From assembly GCA_027604665.1 (NCBI GenBank), contig JADGIZ010000062.1, positions 1 through 32,344 of the forward strand: DNA of 32,344 nucleotides, given 5' to 3'. This stretch comes from Polyrhizophydium stewartii (Eukaryota > Chytridiomycota > Chytridiomycetes > Rhizophydiales). The notes under the pieces were generated by a model, which ran no database searches, had not been told where the DNA came from, and saw only the letters and a list, made by a program, of their open reading frames with translations. Numbering within the stretch: position 1 is the stretch's first letter; each line of letters begins with the position of its first letter. Of this stretch, positions 1-11,300 are shown piece after piece. Both the position numbers and the translations under genes were made by a program.

Positions 1-1
1 G

Positions 2-370
2 GTCATTGGCAAGCGGCCCGTGTACATGCGGCCGCCGTATGGCAGCTACAACGACAATGTGCTTGCGGCCATGGGCACGTGGGGCTACAAGGTCATTGGC
101 TGGAACGTCGACTCCAAGGACTACGAGCACACGGGCCAGCCCAACTTCATGCAGCTCAACGAGGACAACTACAACTCGGACCTGGCGGCGATTGGTGCCA
201 AGTTCCCGACGACGCCGCTCATGACCCTGCAGCACGACCATGTGCCCGAGGACAGCACGCCCGACGGATGGGCTCAGCACGTCATCACCGAGTTCAAGGC
301 GCGCGGGTACACGTTCGTCACTGTCGGCGAGTGTCTCAACGACTCGCCCGACAACTGGTACCGCGCTTAA
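2..370 (+). CDS. Polysaccharide (chitin) deacetylase, C-terminal part
   Basis: This is the 3' end of a gene that starts outside the window; the visible frame gives 122 residues and a TAA stop. It shows late motifs of the NodB (carbohydrate esterase 4) domain: RPPYGSYND near the start, matching the RxPYG motif that lines the active site, and LQHDH further on, matching the LxxH motif that holds a catalytic histidine. The ending, VGECLNDSPDNWYRA, is typical of fungal chitin deacetylases, which remove acetyl groups from cell-wall chitin. The catalytic Asp and metal-binding His motifs lie upstream and cannot be checked. A chitin-binding or GPI-anchored N-terminal half is possible but unseen. The gene converges on the C2-MUN gene, with 125 bp between the stops. 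Confidence 0.85.
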   Translation, partial: VIGKRPVYMRPPYGSYNDNVLAAMGTWGYKVIGWNVDSKDYEHTGQPNFMQLNEDNYNSDLAAIGAKFPTTPLMTLQHDHVPEDSTPDGWAQHVITEFKARGYTFVTVGECLNDSPDNWYRA

Positions 371-412
371 TTATGACCCAAGGCCAAGAATAAGAAAACA
401 AAAACCTCATCC

Positions 413-418
413 AATAAA
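413..418 (+). terminator. Poly(A) signal AATAAA of the deacetylase gene
   Basis: A canonical AATAAA lies 43 bp after the deacetylase stop, in an A-rich stretch that also contains AATAAG. It sits in the 371-495 gap between two convergent genes. No matching hexamer was found for the opposite-strand C2-MUN gene. Confidence 0.6.
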
Positions 419-495
419 GTCGCTCAGGTCTTGCGGCAGATCAGACGCAAGCGGGGACAGCAAAAGACAGAATTCTCAGGCTTGCGCTGCGGGAC

Positions 496-3400
496 TCACG
501 CGAGGTTGAAGCGCTCGCGCAACTCCGAGTCAACAAAGTCCTTGAGGCCGCGCATCTTGAGCAGCTTAAGGAGCCAGTCAAGGTCGCTCATGTCAATCTT
601 CTGGACTTGCGGCGGCGCGCCGCCACTGCCGCCGTTGCCCATGGCCGCCTGGGCTGCACGAGTCGAGTCGCGAACATGGCGGCTGTTTTCCTGCTGATGC
701 TGCACAGCCGGATGCATGGGTGCCTGCTGGCGCAGCTGCACAAGAAGCTCCTGCTTGTACTGTTCGTATGTTTCGAGAAGCGTTGCGCGCGGCATCTCAT
801 AGGATGCAATGATAAACTGCAGTCGGCGATACGCTGGTGTCTGAATCATCGTCGCCGGAAGGCCCTCGCCGTCGCTTTCGAAAAAGCTCTCGGTGTTCTG
901 CAAGGTGCATCAGCCGACGTTCTGCTCAGCGAGGCATCGTGCAGCAGCCCGCACCTGGATACACAGCTTGAAGAACTGGAACCGCCGACTGTCCCACGGC
1001 TTGCGTTCTTTTGGATCCTCGCCGAGCGATGGCACAACCATCGCCTCCGCAATCTCCACCACGCGATTCCAGATGCGGCCAATGATCCGGAAAGCAAGCT
1101 CCTCCTCGACGTTCTCAGTCAGGATCTCGAGGTTTGCGTTGAGAAAGTCAAAGAATGGTGCGAGATCAGCCGCGACTTCATCCTGATCTACGGAATTGGC
1201 TGAATCGTCGTCGCCGCGCTGGAAAAGCTTGCTCTTGTTCATGAAGTTGGTCAGCGCCTGGGTCTTGTACTTGAGGGTGATAGGATGGACGCGATCGCGC
1301 ACATCCATGCATATCTGCATAAAGAGTCAGCACGCACATCGTAGCAGTCTGTGGTACTCTCGTGACAGCGGCGCACCTGGTCGACAAAGCACTCGACAAA
1401 GCCGTCCAGCGCGGCCGAGGTCACCCACTCGGTCATGCTCACGAGAAAGTTGGTGTCCTCGATGCGCGAAACATGCACTCGCACAAGCAGCTTTCCGTAC
1501 GAGCCGAGCTGAATCAGGGTCTCCAGCCCGTCGTCCATGTCCATGACTGCGCGGAGGCCTTCGACGTGCAGCTGGCCAACGGCGAAAAGAGACTCTGATC
1601 TGCCTGGGACATGGTGGACCAGGCCAAAGCGCAAGCCGCCGGAAACCTCGCGCTCAGACATGATTGCGTACACACGCTCGTCCCACTGCGGGTTCGATGA
1701 CTGAACGAGCTCCGACGTGCGACCAAGCTCGCGACCCGTGCTCGACGAGACGCGGCACGAGACCCGAGTGTTCCACGGTCGCATAGGCGTGAAGCGATGG
1801 CCGCGCGCAATCGTCACGCGAACCGTATATCGAGGATCGCCGTAAAACAGATTCCCTTCTGATGTGGGCGAGCTTCGCGGTTGATCTCCGCGCGGATGAG
1901 GCACAGTGCGCACGAGCTCCTCGAAGCGCGGAAACAACGAGTTGACGTTTTCGAGCCTCACGCACGTCTTTGGTGCGTCAGCCCAAAGCTTGTCCGTCCG
2001 GGATATACAGCATGCAGATACGCACCTTGCTCGAGAAACGATAATGAACTTCTTGCGATTCTGGAGTCTTGCTACTCTTCAACTTGGGCGTTTTAATCTT
2101 GATCTTGATCTTTCCGATGCGGGCCGTTGTTTCGCGACGCTTGACAGGCTGCTTGCTTCGCAGCTCGGAAAACTCCTGTAGAAGCTTTTCCTTGGTGATG
2201 ACGACATAGCGCGATATACACTCACACACTTCCTGTAGCAGGCGGCTGAAGAAGAGCTGCGATTCGGCCTCGTTGGGCCAGTCAAGCGACCGAACAAAGT
2301 CAATCTGTTGTTGAAACGACGTGAAAATGTCGAGGATCGAAGTCGAGTGTAGAACAGTATCCGAGAGACGGACGCATTCGTCGACTTCGATGGCATTTCG
2401 GACCCATTCGCGTATCTTGCTTTCTGTGCTCAGTTGGTCGATCAGCACAACACTGCTGGATCCAAGTGGAGCAGCGTCAAGTCCCCACCGGATCGCTCAA
2501 GCCATTGGCGGACAAAGGACTTGAACCACGACGACATCGGGAACCGGTCGGCCAGTCTGCCGCACCGTCAGCAGAATATCGCGCATCTGCAAAAGCGGCG
2601 CCATGCTCAGCGTACCTAAAGTCGATTTTCTCGCACACAACCTGCAGCTGGCGCACGGCGGCATACAGATCAAAGACGTCGCTCATGTCTGGCGAGACTG
2701 CGACGTACGTTTTTGCAAACTCCTCGAGCTGAGCTGCAACAGGCTCATAGAGTGTCTTGGCGCCGAGTGACGGAAGATGCAGACGCCTATGCGTAGATCG
2801 GCCATCAGCATCATGTGCAAAGGCGCAAGTGTGGAAGCGCTGCAACGGAAGCTCATACCCGAACAAAATCATGTCGAAACGCCTGCTATACAGCTCGAGG
2901 TCGTCTCGAATCGACTGAACAAGCCGAATGAGTGGAAGCGACGAAGCCTTGTTTGACTGAGCATGCGCAATCCCAAGCAGACCATGATAGCGAGCTCTGA
3001 GCGATTGCTGCGCCCATCATTGCGTCAGCGGAATCCAACTGTATCCCACAGCCGACGCTCTGACCAACCAGAAGAAGGTTTGAGGCGTACTCGGTCACGT
3101 CCACTTCCTGATTGCCGTCGTTGATCAAGTGGCACGTTTGCATTGCGCTGACCATGACCGTGATGGTCTCGAGCACCTGCGGAGTGCGCGTACCTGGACT
3201 CGACGGCTCGTCGGCCGTGGGCCGGATAGTATTGAAAAAGTTGCCGAGCTGGTACTCGATCTGCGACGACAGCGCGGTGGAGCTGCTCCTGAAAATAGCC
3301 AGCTTTGCGAGCATCAGCATCAATCGCATGCCGTAGCTGGAAAAGCAAGCGTCCGGATAGTACCTCTGGCACGTTGATCGTTGCATTAACGTTGACGGCA

Positions 3401-5005
3401 TACCGGTACGCCTTGGAGAAGCCCTCATTGTAGAGAACATCGGCAGGCACAAAGCCGCGAATATACAGCTTGGTGAAGATATCAAATGCACTTTTTGGCC
3501 AGAGTCAGCAGGGAAGCGATGCCGATGATGGCGACGATGGAGCATACCACATGTCGCGGAACACAGGCCCAACGCGCCAGGAGCTTGAGAGATCGTGCAG
3601 GATTGTGCGCGAGATTTCGCTAAGCTCGCGGCCCCCTGCGGTGATAATGTCGTGCTCTGCAGCCAGCCGATATATCTCGTAAAAGTAGCGGCGCGTGTCG
3701 GGCGGGAGAGCGTAGAAGGCGCTTGGCACAGCAGCGCCTGGCTGCTTTTGGCGCACGGGACCGGCCGTTGCGGGGACAACGTGAATTGAGAGCGTGCCCG
3801 TGACGTGGCTCTTCGACGAGCGCCTGGCAAGGTCGATGGTTTGCAGCTGCTGGCTTGGCGACTTGGACCACGCAATGAGGGACGATGCTGGCAGAAAGCA
3901 CACGCCCAGGAAGGCCTCCTTTGGCCGTCCGATCTGCGATGAGCGCCGAGAGCCAAACCCCGTTGGCCTGTTCCAGATGCTGACCACCACGGGGTCTGCG
4001 CTCGGAGACAGGATGCTGCATGTCGGCGAGGCAGCAGACATCAGCATTAGGCGGCAATGATCGGGTTCACCCAGGCTCTTACAGTGGCACTTGGAAGACC
4101 CATCGCGGATCCACGGTGTGCTCAATCGCATGACTGACAAACAAGCGGCCGGCGTGCTCGACGACGCAGTACGGATTGTTGGCACCGGATGCCTTGTCCT
4201 TGGCGAGCAGCCCACGAGCCTCGACAACTGTCAACGCCACGGCGGCAAGCGACGCGGGGTCTCCCAGAGCGAGATAGCTTGGCGGGCGACCTGTCGTAAG
4301 CGCAACAAGCTTCTCGACAACAACGAGCTCGCCCGCACGCCAGGACTCGAAGTCGTCCGGCTTGCCAAAGTCTGACGGATCGAGCATGCTCGCGGCGCGG
4401 GTGGTGAGGAGCAGGTGGCAAGCTTCCAGATCGCGGGCGACGGCGTCCGGCATCAGCACGTCGAGCACCGAGTTGACCGCGTCCTCAAAGGCGTCGGCCG
4501 ACATCCCAAAGATGCGCTGCAGATGGTCGCAGCACTGCAGCAGCACGCCTTGCGGCGCGGGCGACAGTGGGAGCAAGGGCGGGGCGACGCCCGAGAAGGC
4601 TCCGCCGGGTCCACCCTGATTCGCAAGCGACTTGGTGAGCGCCTGCATGAACGACGGGGCCGAGCTCGAGGAGCCGCCGTTGCTGAGCGCGCTGTCGGCG
4701 GTCGCCGTGGTCGCGAGGGTGTTGGAGCTCGTGCGGCGCGACGGGCCAAGCACGGGCGACAGCACGGACAGCGACGGGCGATGCTGCGCGGGCGGCGGCG
4801 CAAGGCTCTGACGGCCGCCGCCCGACAGCGCCGATGCCGAGGCAGGCCCGGCCGGCGCGGCCGCGAGAGCGCGGCTGCCGTTGCTGCCGCCCAGCGGAGC
4901 CAGCAGCGAGCGCAGTGTGTGCGTGAGCAGCACGTCTGGCGTCGGCGCGGCCGCATCGAGCGGCTGTGCGGCCGGCAGAGGCTTGGTGGCGAGTGGGCTG
5001 TGCAT
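496..5005 (-). CDS. C2-MUN domain protein (fungal Munc13/Git1-like)
   Basis: Ten exons were reconstructed on the minus strand: 4083-5005, 3548-4015, 3364-3490, 3057-3302, 2616-3007, 2489-2556, 2026-2423, 1377-1967, 955-1314, 496-897 (3975 nt, 1324 aa). Order: a Ser/Ala/Pro-rich start; a first C2 domain about 255-390 (VALTVVEARGLL, NNPYCVVE, VVVSIWN); a MUN/MHD1 region about 400-870 (YFYEIYRLAAEHDIITAGG, WLERSESKIREWV); a second C2 about 915-1040 (YTVRVTIARGHRFTP, NPQWDERVY); and an MHD2-like end. A C2 between MHD1 and MHD2 is the layout of fungal Git1-like and BAP3-type proteins, which act in vesicle priming and exocytosis; Git1 also acts in fission yeast glucose/cAMP signalling. The start is the first ATG past the upstream neighbour's stop. 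C2 calcium ligands were not checked. Confidence 0.8.
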
Positions 5006-5047
5006 TGGATGCGTTGAGTGTGTCCGGGGAAAGATGAGCGGTGGCGG

Positions 5048-5053
5048 TTTATT
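5048..5053 (-). terminator. AATAAA overlapping the ETT1-like stop codon
   Basis: Read on the minus strand, CAA TAA A gives the last codon, the stop and an AATAAA hexamer at once. Only 43 bp follow before the start codon of the C2-MUN gene on the same strand, so cleavage here would have to fall inside the next gene's leader. Confidence 0.45.
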
Positions 5054-6791
5054 GGCCGAACTCCTCGTCCTCGTCCTCGTACCCGTCATCCTCGTCGTCG
5101 TTGTCGTCGATCATCTCGAGGTCCACAAGCTGCTGACGCAGGCCCGCGTTCTCGGGGTCGCGCTCGTATGCCTTGAGCAGCGCCGCACTCGCCTCCTCGA
5201 ATGCCGCCACGGCGGCGTCGTCATCGTCGTCCTCAAGCGAGCTCCACAAAATGGCCGACTCACCCAGCTGCGCAGGCGTGAATGCATCAGAATGGCGTCG
5301 CAGGGGGGGGGCGTCTGCCAGGCTGCCACTCGGCTCTCACCAGCTGGAACGTCGCCGCGGATGCGTCATCGCCGTCGTGGTCAACCGCCTTTCTGAGCAG
5401 CTGCGTGGCCTCCCTTGCGAGGTTGCGAGCGTTCTGCAGGACACGGCGCTCCTCCGAGTGCTGCAGCAGTGACGCAAGGTGGTAGAGGCACGATCCATGC
5501 GTCTTCTGCATATCCACAAAGACGGGCGATGCCTGCGCATCCTCTGGCACAACCGCAAAGTACTCCTTGGCGTGGTTGATGGCAGACTCGAGACTGCGCC
5601 GGATCTCGGACGTGTCTGCGTCGAGGAAACACCGAGACTCGTGAGCAACACCGACAAGCGATCCACGCCTGCGCCTGGCGGATTCGCACCTCGTCTGTGG
5701 TCGCGCTGGGACAAAGCGAGACTTAGGAAGGCTTTGGATGACTCGCGGTGGACTGATGCAAGCACGGCGGACGCAACAAGCGGTTCATCTTTCTTGGACT
5801 TGTCCTTGCTTGTCCCGCCAGCCTTGGGCTTCTGCCTGCCCGCCTTGTTGCACTCTAGAATCAGCAAGCTGGCCAAGGACATATTGCACGAATAAAGCAA
5901 GCATGCCTTTTCAAATGCGATACGTGCGCTCGCGAGAAGCTGCAGTTCTGCCTTTGAAGGTGCAGTTGGTGCCGATGCGCCGTCATTTTCCTCGTCCTCG
6001 TCGTCGCTCTGATCCTGGCCAGCGCCTGATGCGGCAGGCTTGTGGGGATAGTGCACCAGCTGGGCGAGCGCCAGCTGGCAGCGACCCAGCAGGCACCAGC
6101 CAGTCGGGCCGCCAAGGCCTGCGTTCCAGGAGGGTCGGCATGCCTCGAGCACGCGGATGCCCTGGAGCAGATACGCTTGGAAGCCCACGAAGCGGCCAAA
6201 GTCGAGCAGGCACGACGCAAAGAGCTCCTCCTTCTCAAGCAGCTCAGGTGCAAGGATAGCGGCGGCGGACGGCCGCGCAGCGGAGCCGCCCGCATCCGCT
6301 GCAGCGCTCGCCTTGCGCTTGAGGGCTGGGCCGGCAGCAGTCACTTCGCCTGTGTTGCCGCCTGCAGCTCTGAGCTCGCCCTCGAATGCCTCGACGGAGC
6401 GCTCGAACAGTTTGGTGACGATGGCGTGGTGGGTCTGCTCGTCAATGTCCTGGTCCGTGAGCTGCGTCTTGGCAAGCTCCTCGAGCGCGGCCTGGTACAG
6501 GTCCGCAGCCGTCAGGCGGCCGGCACTGGCGCCGCCCGCCGGGCCATCTGCGCCGCCGGCGTCTGCGGCGCTCTTGCCCCTCTTGCCGCTCTTGGCGGTG
6601 TCCGAAGGGCCCGCGACGAGCCTGACGTCGATGTCGAGCTCGCCCACGTCGCAGCCCGTGCACGCGGGGTCGCTGCACGTGGCGAGGTGGTGCGCCCGCT
6701 GCCCATGCGCCGTCTTGATGCGCTTGGCCGGCGCCGGCGCGGGCGGCGCTCCACTGGCCGATGCGGGTCCAGTCGGCGCTGCGCGAGGCAT
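5049..6791 (-). CDS. TPR-repeat protein resembling ETT1/Nro1
   Basis: Three exons: 5690-6791, 5341-5615, 5049-5267 (1596 nt, 531 aa). Introns 5616-5689 and 5268-5340 keep frame exactly. The start codon at 6791 begins a Pro/Ala-rich leader with a basic patch (AKRIKTAHGQRAHH) and a Cys cluster (CSDPACTGCDVGELDIDV). The rest is helical with TPR-like units, such as GWCLLGRCQLALAQLVHYPH and AAFEEASAALLKAYERDP, and it ends in a highly acidic tail. This layout resembles fungal ETT1/Nro1, nuclear TPR-like proteins that affect translation termination and, in fission yeast, the Ofd1 prolyl-hydroxylase branch of sterol/oxygen sensing. The match is by overall architecture and C-terminal pattern only, so a different TPR protein is possible. 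It sits 47 bp after LAMTOR2 and 43 bp before the C2-MUN gene, all on the minus strand. Confidence 0.6.
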
Positions 6792-6838
6792 GGTTGTGCG
6801 AAGGGCAAGTTCATTGACAGCGACTTTGCAGGCCGACC

Positions 6839-7549
6839 TCAGTGCCCAGCAAAGGCGGCCTGCAGCGGGCCAAGCAGCCCGCGCATCTGCAGTCGCACGC
6901 CGCCCGCCCGCGAGCCCCGCACCCGGTCCCGGCGTCAGCGGCAACGACGCCATCGCGGATCCCGATCCGCATTCAGCGGCTGGCCCCACCTTGGCCTTGA
7001 CGAGTCCCAGCTCTGTCTCTGGCTCGGCGATGCAGCACAGCAGCACCCGCCGCCCGACGGCGCTGACCGCCACGACTCCGCCCTGGCGAGGGATCGGCCT
7101 GTCAGCTCGGCACGGCGCGGAATCTCGCCTGCATCCGCAGGCGCCTCTTCGACGGCAGCAGGCGCACCTCGCACTCGATGACCAGCTCGCTCTGGCCCTC
7201 TGCCTCGCCGCCAGAGTCGACGGCCGCCGGCGTGCCGCCAAGGACCAGGCCGACTCCTGCCGCGGGCGGCGGCCGTGCGTGCCGGTCGTATGCGTACCAG
7301 GCGTTGCTGACCACCGTCGCAACGGTGCGTGCCCGCTGCGGCGTCACGCCCTGGAACGACAAGAGCGAGCCGTCGGTGTTCAGGAGCCTGCGCGGGGTGT
7401 GCGCGAGTGGTTGCATCAGCCACGCCACCCCCGCCCCGCCCGCAGGCCCCTGAGCGCAGCCCCGCGCGCTGCCCAACGCACAGCGCCGAGGAGATGCCGT
7501 CCGTCATCGCCTGTGCCAGAAGCTGCCCCAACGCCTGCGCTTTGAGCAT
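6839..7549 (-). CDS. LAMTOR2: Ragulator subunit LAMTOR2 (roadblock/LC7 fold)
   Basis: Four exons: 7482-7549, 7168-7387, 6990-7082, 6839-6886 (429 nt, 142 aa). The protein starts MLKAQALGQLLAQAMTDG, reads ISSALLLNTDGSLLSFQG across the first junction, then ATVVSNAWYAYDRH, VAVSAVGRRVLLCCIAEP and LGLVKAK. Each segment lines up in order with animal LAMTOR2, which is about 125 aa. The extra length is a Gly/Pro/Ala-rich loop after AYDRH, before the strand starting ELVIECE. LAMTOR2 is a small scaffold of Ragulator, which anchors Rag GTPases and so TORC1 and MAPK signalling on late endosomes or lysosomes. The 48-nt last exon, ending in TGA at 6839-6841, is the least certain part; its acceptor is supported by a CTGAC branch site. 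It is divergent from DNA ligase. Confidence 0.82.
6887..6989 (-). other. Last LAMTOR2 intron, 103 nt, open when retained
   Basis: The donor follows the LVKAK codons and the acceptor is CTGCAG. The length is not a multiple of three. If the intron is kept, the LAMTOR2 frame avoids its stop at 6839-6841, and the open frame runs into the ETT1-like start codon in the same phase. Confidence 0.6.
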
Positions 7550-8327
7550 CTCCGCGTCGGGTCGGGGCAAAGCCGGCTGCTGCTCGATTTCCCAACCTCC
7601 ATGCCATGCCGCCGCAGTCGGCCCGCTGCCTGACCTGCGGCTGCGATGTACGGCCGAGTACCGGCCGCGATGCGCTCGTCTGCAAATGGCAGCCGACACG
7701 CCGCAGCTGTATTGGCGCTTCTCAGTCCACACCCCCGCGGTGCTCAGATCCGCAGCACGCGCCGATCACGGCCGTGCCCAATGCTCTCGCGGCGTTGCCC
7801 AGCGTCGCCCAGACGCAGGGTCCCTCGACTGGCGCCAATGCTGTCGATGCCGCTCGGCCTGCTTGACAGATTTCGAAGCCGGTTGCCTCGCCCTCGCGGC
7901 TCATCTGTGCGGGATGCAGATTCCAGAACAAAGGTGAGCCTCGAGCGGGTCGATAGCGCCTCGGTGCGATGCGTGCGGCTGCCATTGGACGACGCCGCTC
8001 CTCAACGCAGCTCATCACGGGGGTGTCGGTTCTGCTAGATTTGTGCCGCCAGCTGCAGCCAACCAACGGCGTGCATCTCGCTGCCAGGAGGAGCCAATCA
8101 CCGGCACTGCTGCTGGCCACGTGGCTTCCGCGTGCGCTCCGCGACGTATCAACGGGCACCTCTCGTTGCAGCGGGGCAGCACCCTGCTCTCACCCGCACC
8201 TGCTGCGACCGCCGCCACGGCCGCCCGTGTCCTTGCAAGGTTCATACGCGCGAGACCCTTCGCGGCTTGCCTTGCCCACTGCCCGCTTGCGGCTCGTATC
8301 GCCCATTTCTCCGCACCCCCCGCCGCC
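7550..8327. promoter_or_regulatory. Divergent promoter region, LAMTOR2 / DNA ligase I
   Basis: This 778-bp gap separates two start codons that point away from each other. No convincing gene was found; the open frames here lack family motifs. CCAAT pentamers occur at 7778-7782, 7835-7839 and 8094-8098 on the plus strand and as ATTGG at 7984-7988. An ACGCG core near 8245-8250 resembles the MCB element that drives S-phase genes such as yeast DNA ligase, but a five-base core is weak evidence in GC-rich DNA. Confidence 0.45.
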
Positions 8328-11300
8328 ATGTCCGGAAAGCGCCAGGCAACCCTCGGGCAAGTCTTGCCAACAGGCACCTGGAGTGGTGTCTGCTGCCGCG
8401 ACCCCCCCCCCCAGCACACCGCAGGGCATGTGAGCTGACACGCCGGCCCGCGAAACAGCCGCTTCTTTGCCCCTGGCTCGAGCCCCGCTCGGCGCTCGCA
8501 GGCATCGGCCCCGTCGTCCGGTCGGTTGTGTCCGACCGTGCCCTGCCACGAGTCCGGCTGCTGACATTCATCCGCAGAGCCGGATCCCGCGCCCGAGGCG
8601 GCCGCCGAGCCCACGCCCGCGGTGACGCCTGTGCCCGCCGATGCCGAGGCTGCGTTGCCGCCCGCGGATAAGGAGAAGCCGACCGTGCCGACACCGGCGA
8701 GCCTGTTCCGCCGTCCAAAGCGTCGCATTGTCGAGTCCGATGACGAGCCAGAGCTCGCCCAAAAGCCGTCGCTGCCGAACCCCAAGGCTGCCAAGGCCTC
8801 GGATGACGGTCCTGCTTCAACCCCAGCCCCGGCCCGCGCTGATGCCCCTGCCCAAGGCAAGCCCAAGCCGTCGCCAAAGCAGGCCAAGAAGAAAGCAGCA
8901 GGCAAGGCCTCAAAGTCCAAGTCAAACGAGGCCGAGGACGACAGCGACAGCGACTCGCCAAAAGGCTCCTCTGCTGGCCCCTCTTCGTCTTCAGGACCTG
9001 CTCCGGCCGCTCAGTCATCTGATTCTGGATCATCCCCCTGGACACGGGGCCAGCCGTGAGGACTTGCGCGCGGTGCCCTGCCAACCTTCAACCTCGGGCT
9101 GACTCCATTGGTGTCTATCTCCCGACACGCAGCGTGCCATACAAGACTCTGTGCGCAACTTTTGAGCTAATTCAGGCCACTACGAAGCGGCTCGAGATCC
9201 AATCCCACCTCACGGACCTGTTCCGCAGTGTCATTGATCTCTCGCCGCAATGCCTGATCGAATGCGTGTATCTGTGCATTAACCGAGTGCGTTGGTGTCG
9301 CATGCAGCCGCAACAGCACCGGTTGGTCTGACATGTGACTGAGCTTAGATTGGACCCGAATACGAGGGCAAGGAGCTGGGCGTGGGCGAGTCACTGCTGG
9401 TCAAGGCTGTCGCAAACGCAATGGGCCGAGACGTCAAAAGCATCAAGGCAGAGCTCGATCAAGTCGGAGACCTGGGCACAGTTGCCCAGTCAAAGGGGCA
9501 CCAAAAAACCATCTTCTCAGCAAAGCCGCTCACGGTCACGTCCGTGTTCGCGGCACTCAAGGCCATTTCCAACATCTCTGGCCAGTCTGTGCGTATGCCG
9601 CGTGCTGTTGCTCAACCTGCCAAGATGCTGACAGCTCGAGGCGTATGCAGTCGCAGCAGCGCAAGATCGATGCGATCCAAAAGCTGCTTGTGTCGTGCTC
9701 GGGAAGCGAGGCAAAGTTTCTGATCCGCTCGCTCGAGGGAAAGCTGCGCATTGGCCTTGCCGAGCAAACGGTCTTGATGTCGTTAGCACACGCGGCCGCC
9801 CTCAGTGACTCAAGTGTGTGCAACGCCGCGCGAGCAGGCGCGTGCGGGCATGGGCTGATGCGTTCTGATTCGCAGAGATTGCAGCCATGCCCTCCGAAAA
9901 GCGTGCCGCGATGATGGCCGAGGCAGCGGCCAAGATCAAGCAAGTCTACAGGTGCGACCGAGATGAGATGCAAGAGAGGTTGTGCTGCGTGCTGATATCT
10001 GCTTGGCCGCATCCAGCGCAATCCCCAGCTACGATCTTATCATTCCCGCCCTACTCGAGTACGGGTTTCAGCATCTCGAGGACCACTGCCATATGACGCC
10101 AGGTATGCGTGCCGAAACCTCTGCAGTTGGCAGGCCGCTGCCTGTCACTGATGCAAGCGATATTTGTGCAGGTATCCCCCTCAAGCCCATGCTCGCCCAT
10201 CCAACCAAAAGCCTCACTGAGGTGCTCGATCGCTTCGAGGGCATGGCGTTCACGTGCGAGTACAAGTATGACGGCGAACGTGCACAGATCCACAAGCTTG
10301 AGAATGGAACTGTCGTGATCTACTCGCGCAACTCGGAAAACCTGTCCGGAAAGTACCCCGATATCATTGAGCGCATTCCCAACGTGAGACTCGACGCGCA
10401 CGGGTGTCAGCGGCCTGCTTCTCACACGGCGTCTTGTGAAACCAGGTTCCGAAGCCCGGCGTGAAGTCGTTTGTGCTCGACTGCGAAGCTGTCGCTTGGG
10501 ACGTCAAGAAGCAGTGCATCTTGCCTTTCCAGGTCCTCAGCACCCGCAAGCGCAAGGTAGAGGCGGCACGGATTCCAATATGCCTCGCCGCAGCTTGCTG
10601 ATATTTCGTTTTCTGGAATGCGCTGCACACCAGGACGTCCAAACCACGGATATCCAGGTGCAAGTGTGCATCTTTGCGTTTGATCTCCTGTTTCTGAACG
10701 GAGAGGTCGGCACGGGCCTTGATTGTGCTAAGGTTAGCCCTTCGTTGACACCTCGCCCTCGCCATCTGCTCCGCAGCCGCTCATTACTGAGACGCTCAAG
10801 CGCCGTCGCGAGCTGATGTATGAGAGCCTCAACGAGATCGAGGGCCAGTTCCAGTTTGCAAAGAGCATGACATCCAGCAACGTCGAAGAGATTCAAACGT
10901 TCCTCGACGATTCTGTTGTCGGTATGTAGCCTGCATGGCTTTGCCGCCTCGTCTGGGTTGGGCTGGCTTCTGACGAGCTGCGCTGCTCTTAGGCAACTGC
11001 GAAGGCCTTATGGTCAAGACGCTCGAGAAGGACTCGTCATACGAGCCGAGCAAGCGCTCGCGCAATTGGCTCAAAGTCAAAAAGGACTACGTCAACGGCT
11101 TGGGCGACAGCTTGGATCTCGTGGTCATTGGCGGCTACATTGGCCGCGGCAAGCGCACTGGCTGGTATGGCGGCTATCTGCTTGCGTGCTACGACGAGGA
11201 CCGCGAAGAATACCAGACCATCTGCAAGATTGGTACGGGCTTTTCGGAAGATCAGCTTGCTGAGCACGCCGAACTGTTCAAGCCGCATGTGATTCCTGGC

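Noticed and set aside
7606..7866. Zinc-ribbon-like CLTCGC start resembling a small RNA polymerase subunit
   Set aside because: Only the CxxC at the start resembles RPB10; the later motifs are missing and the frame has no splice support.
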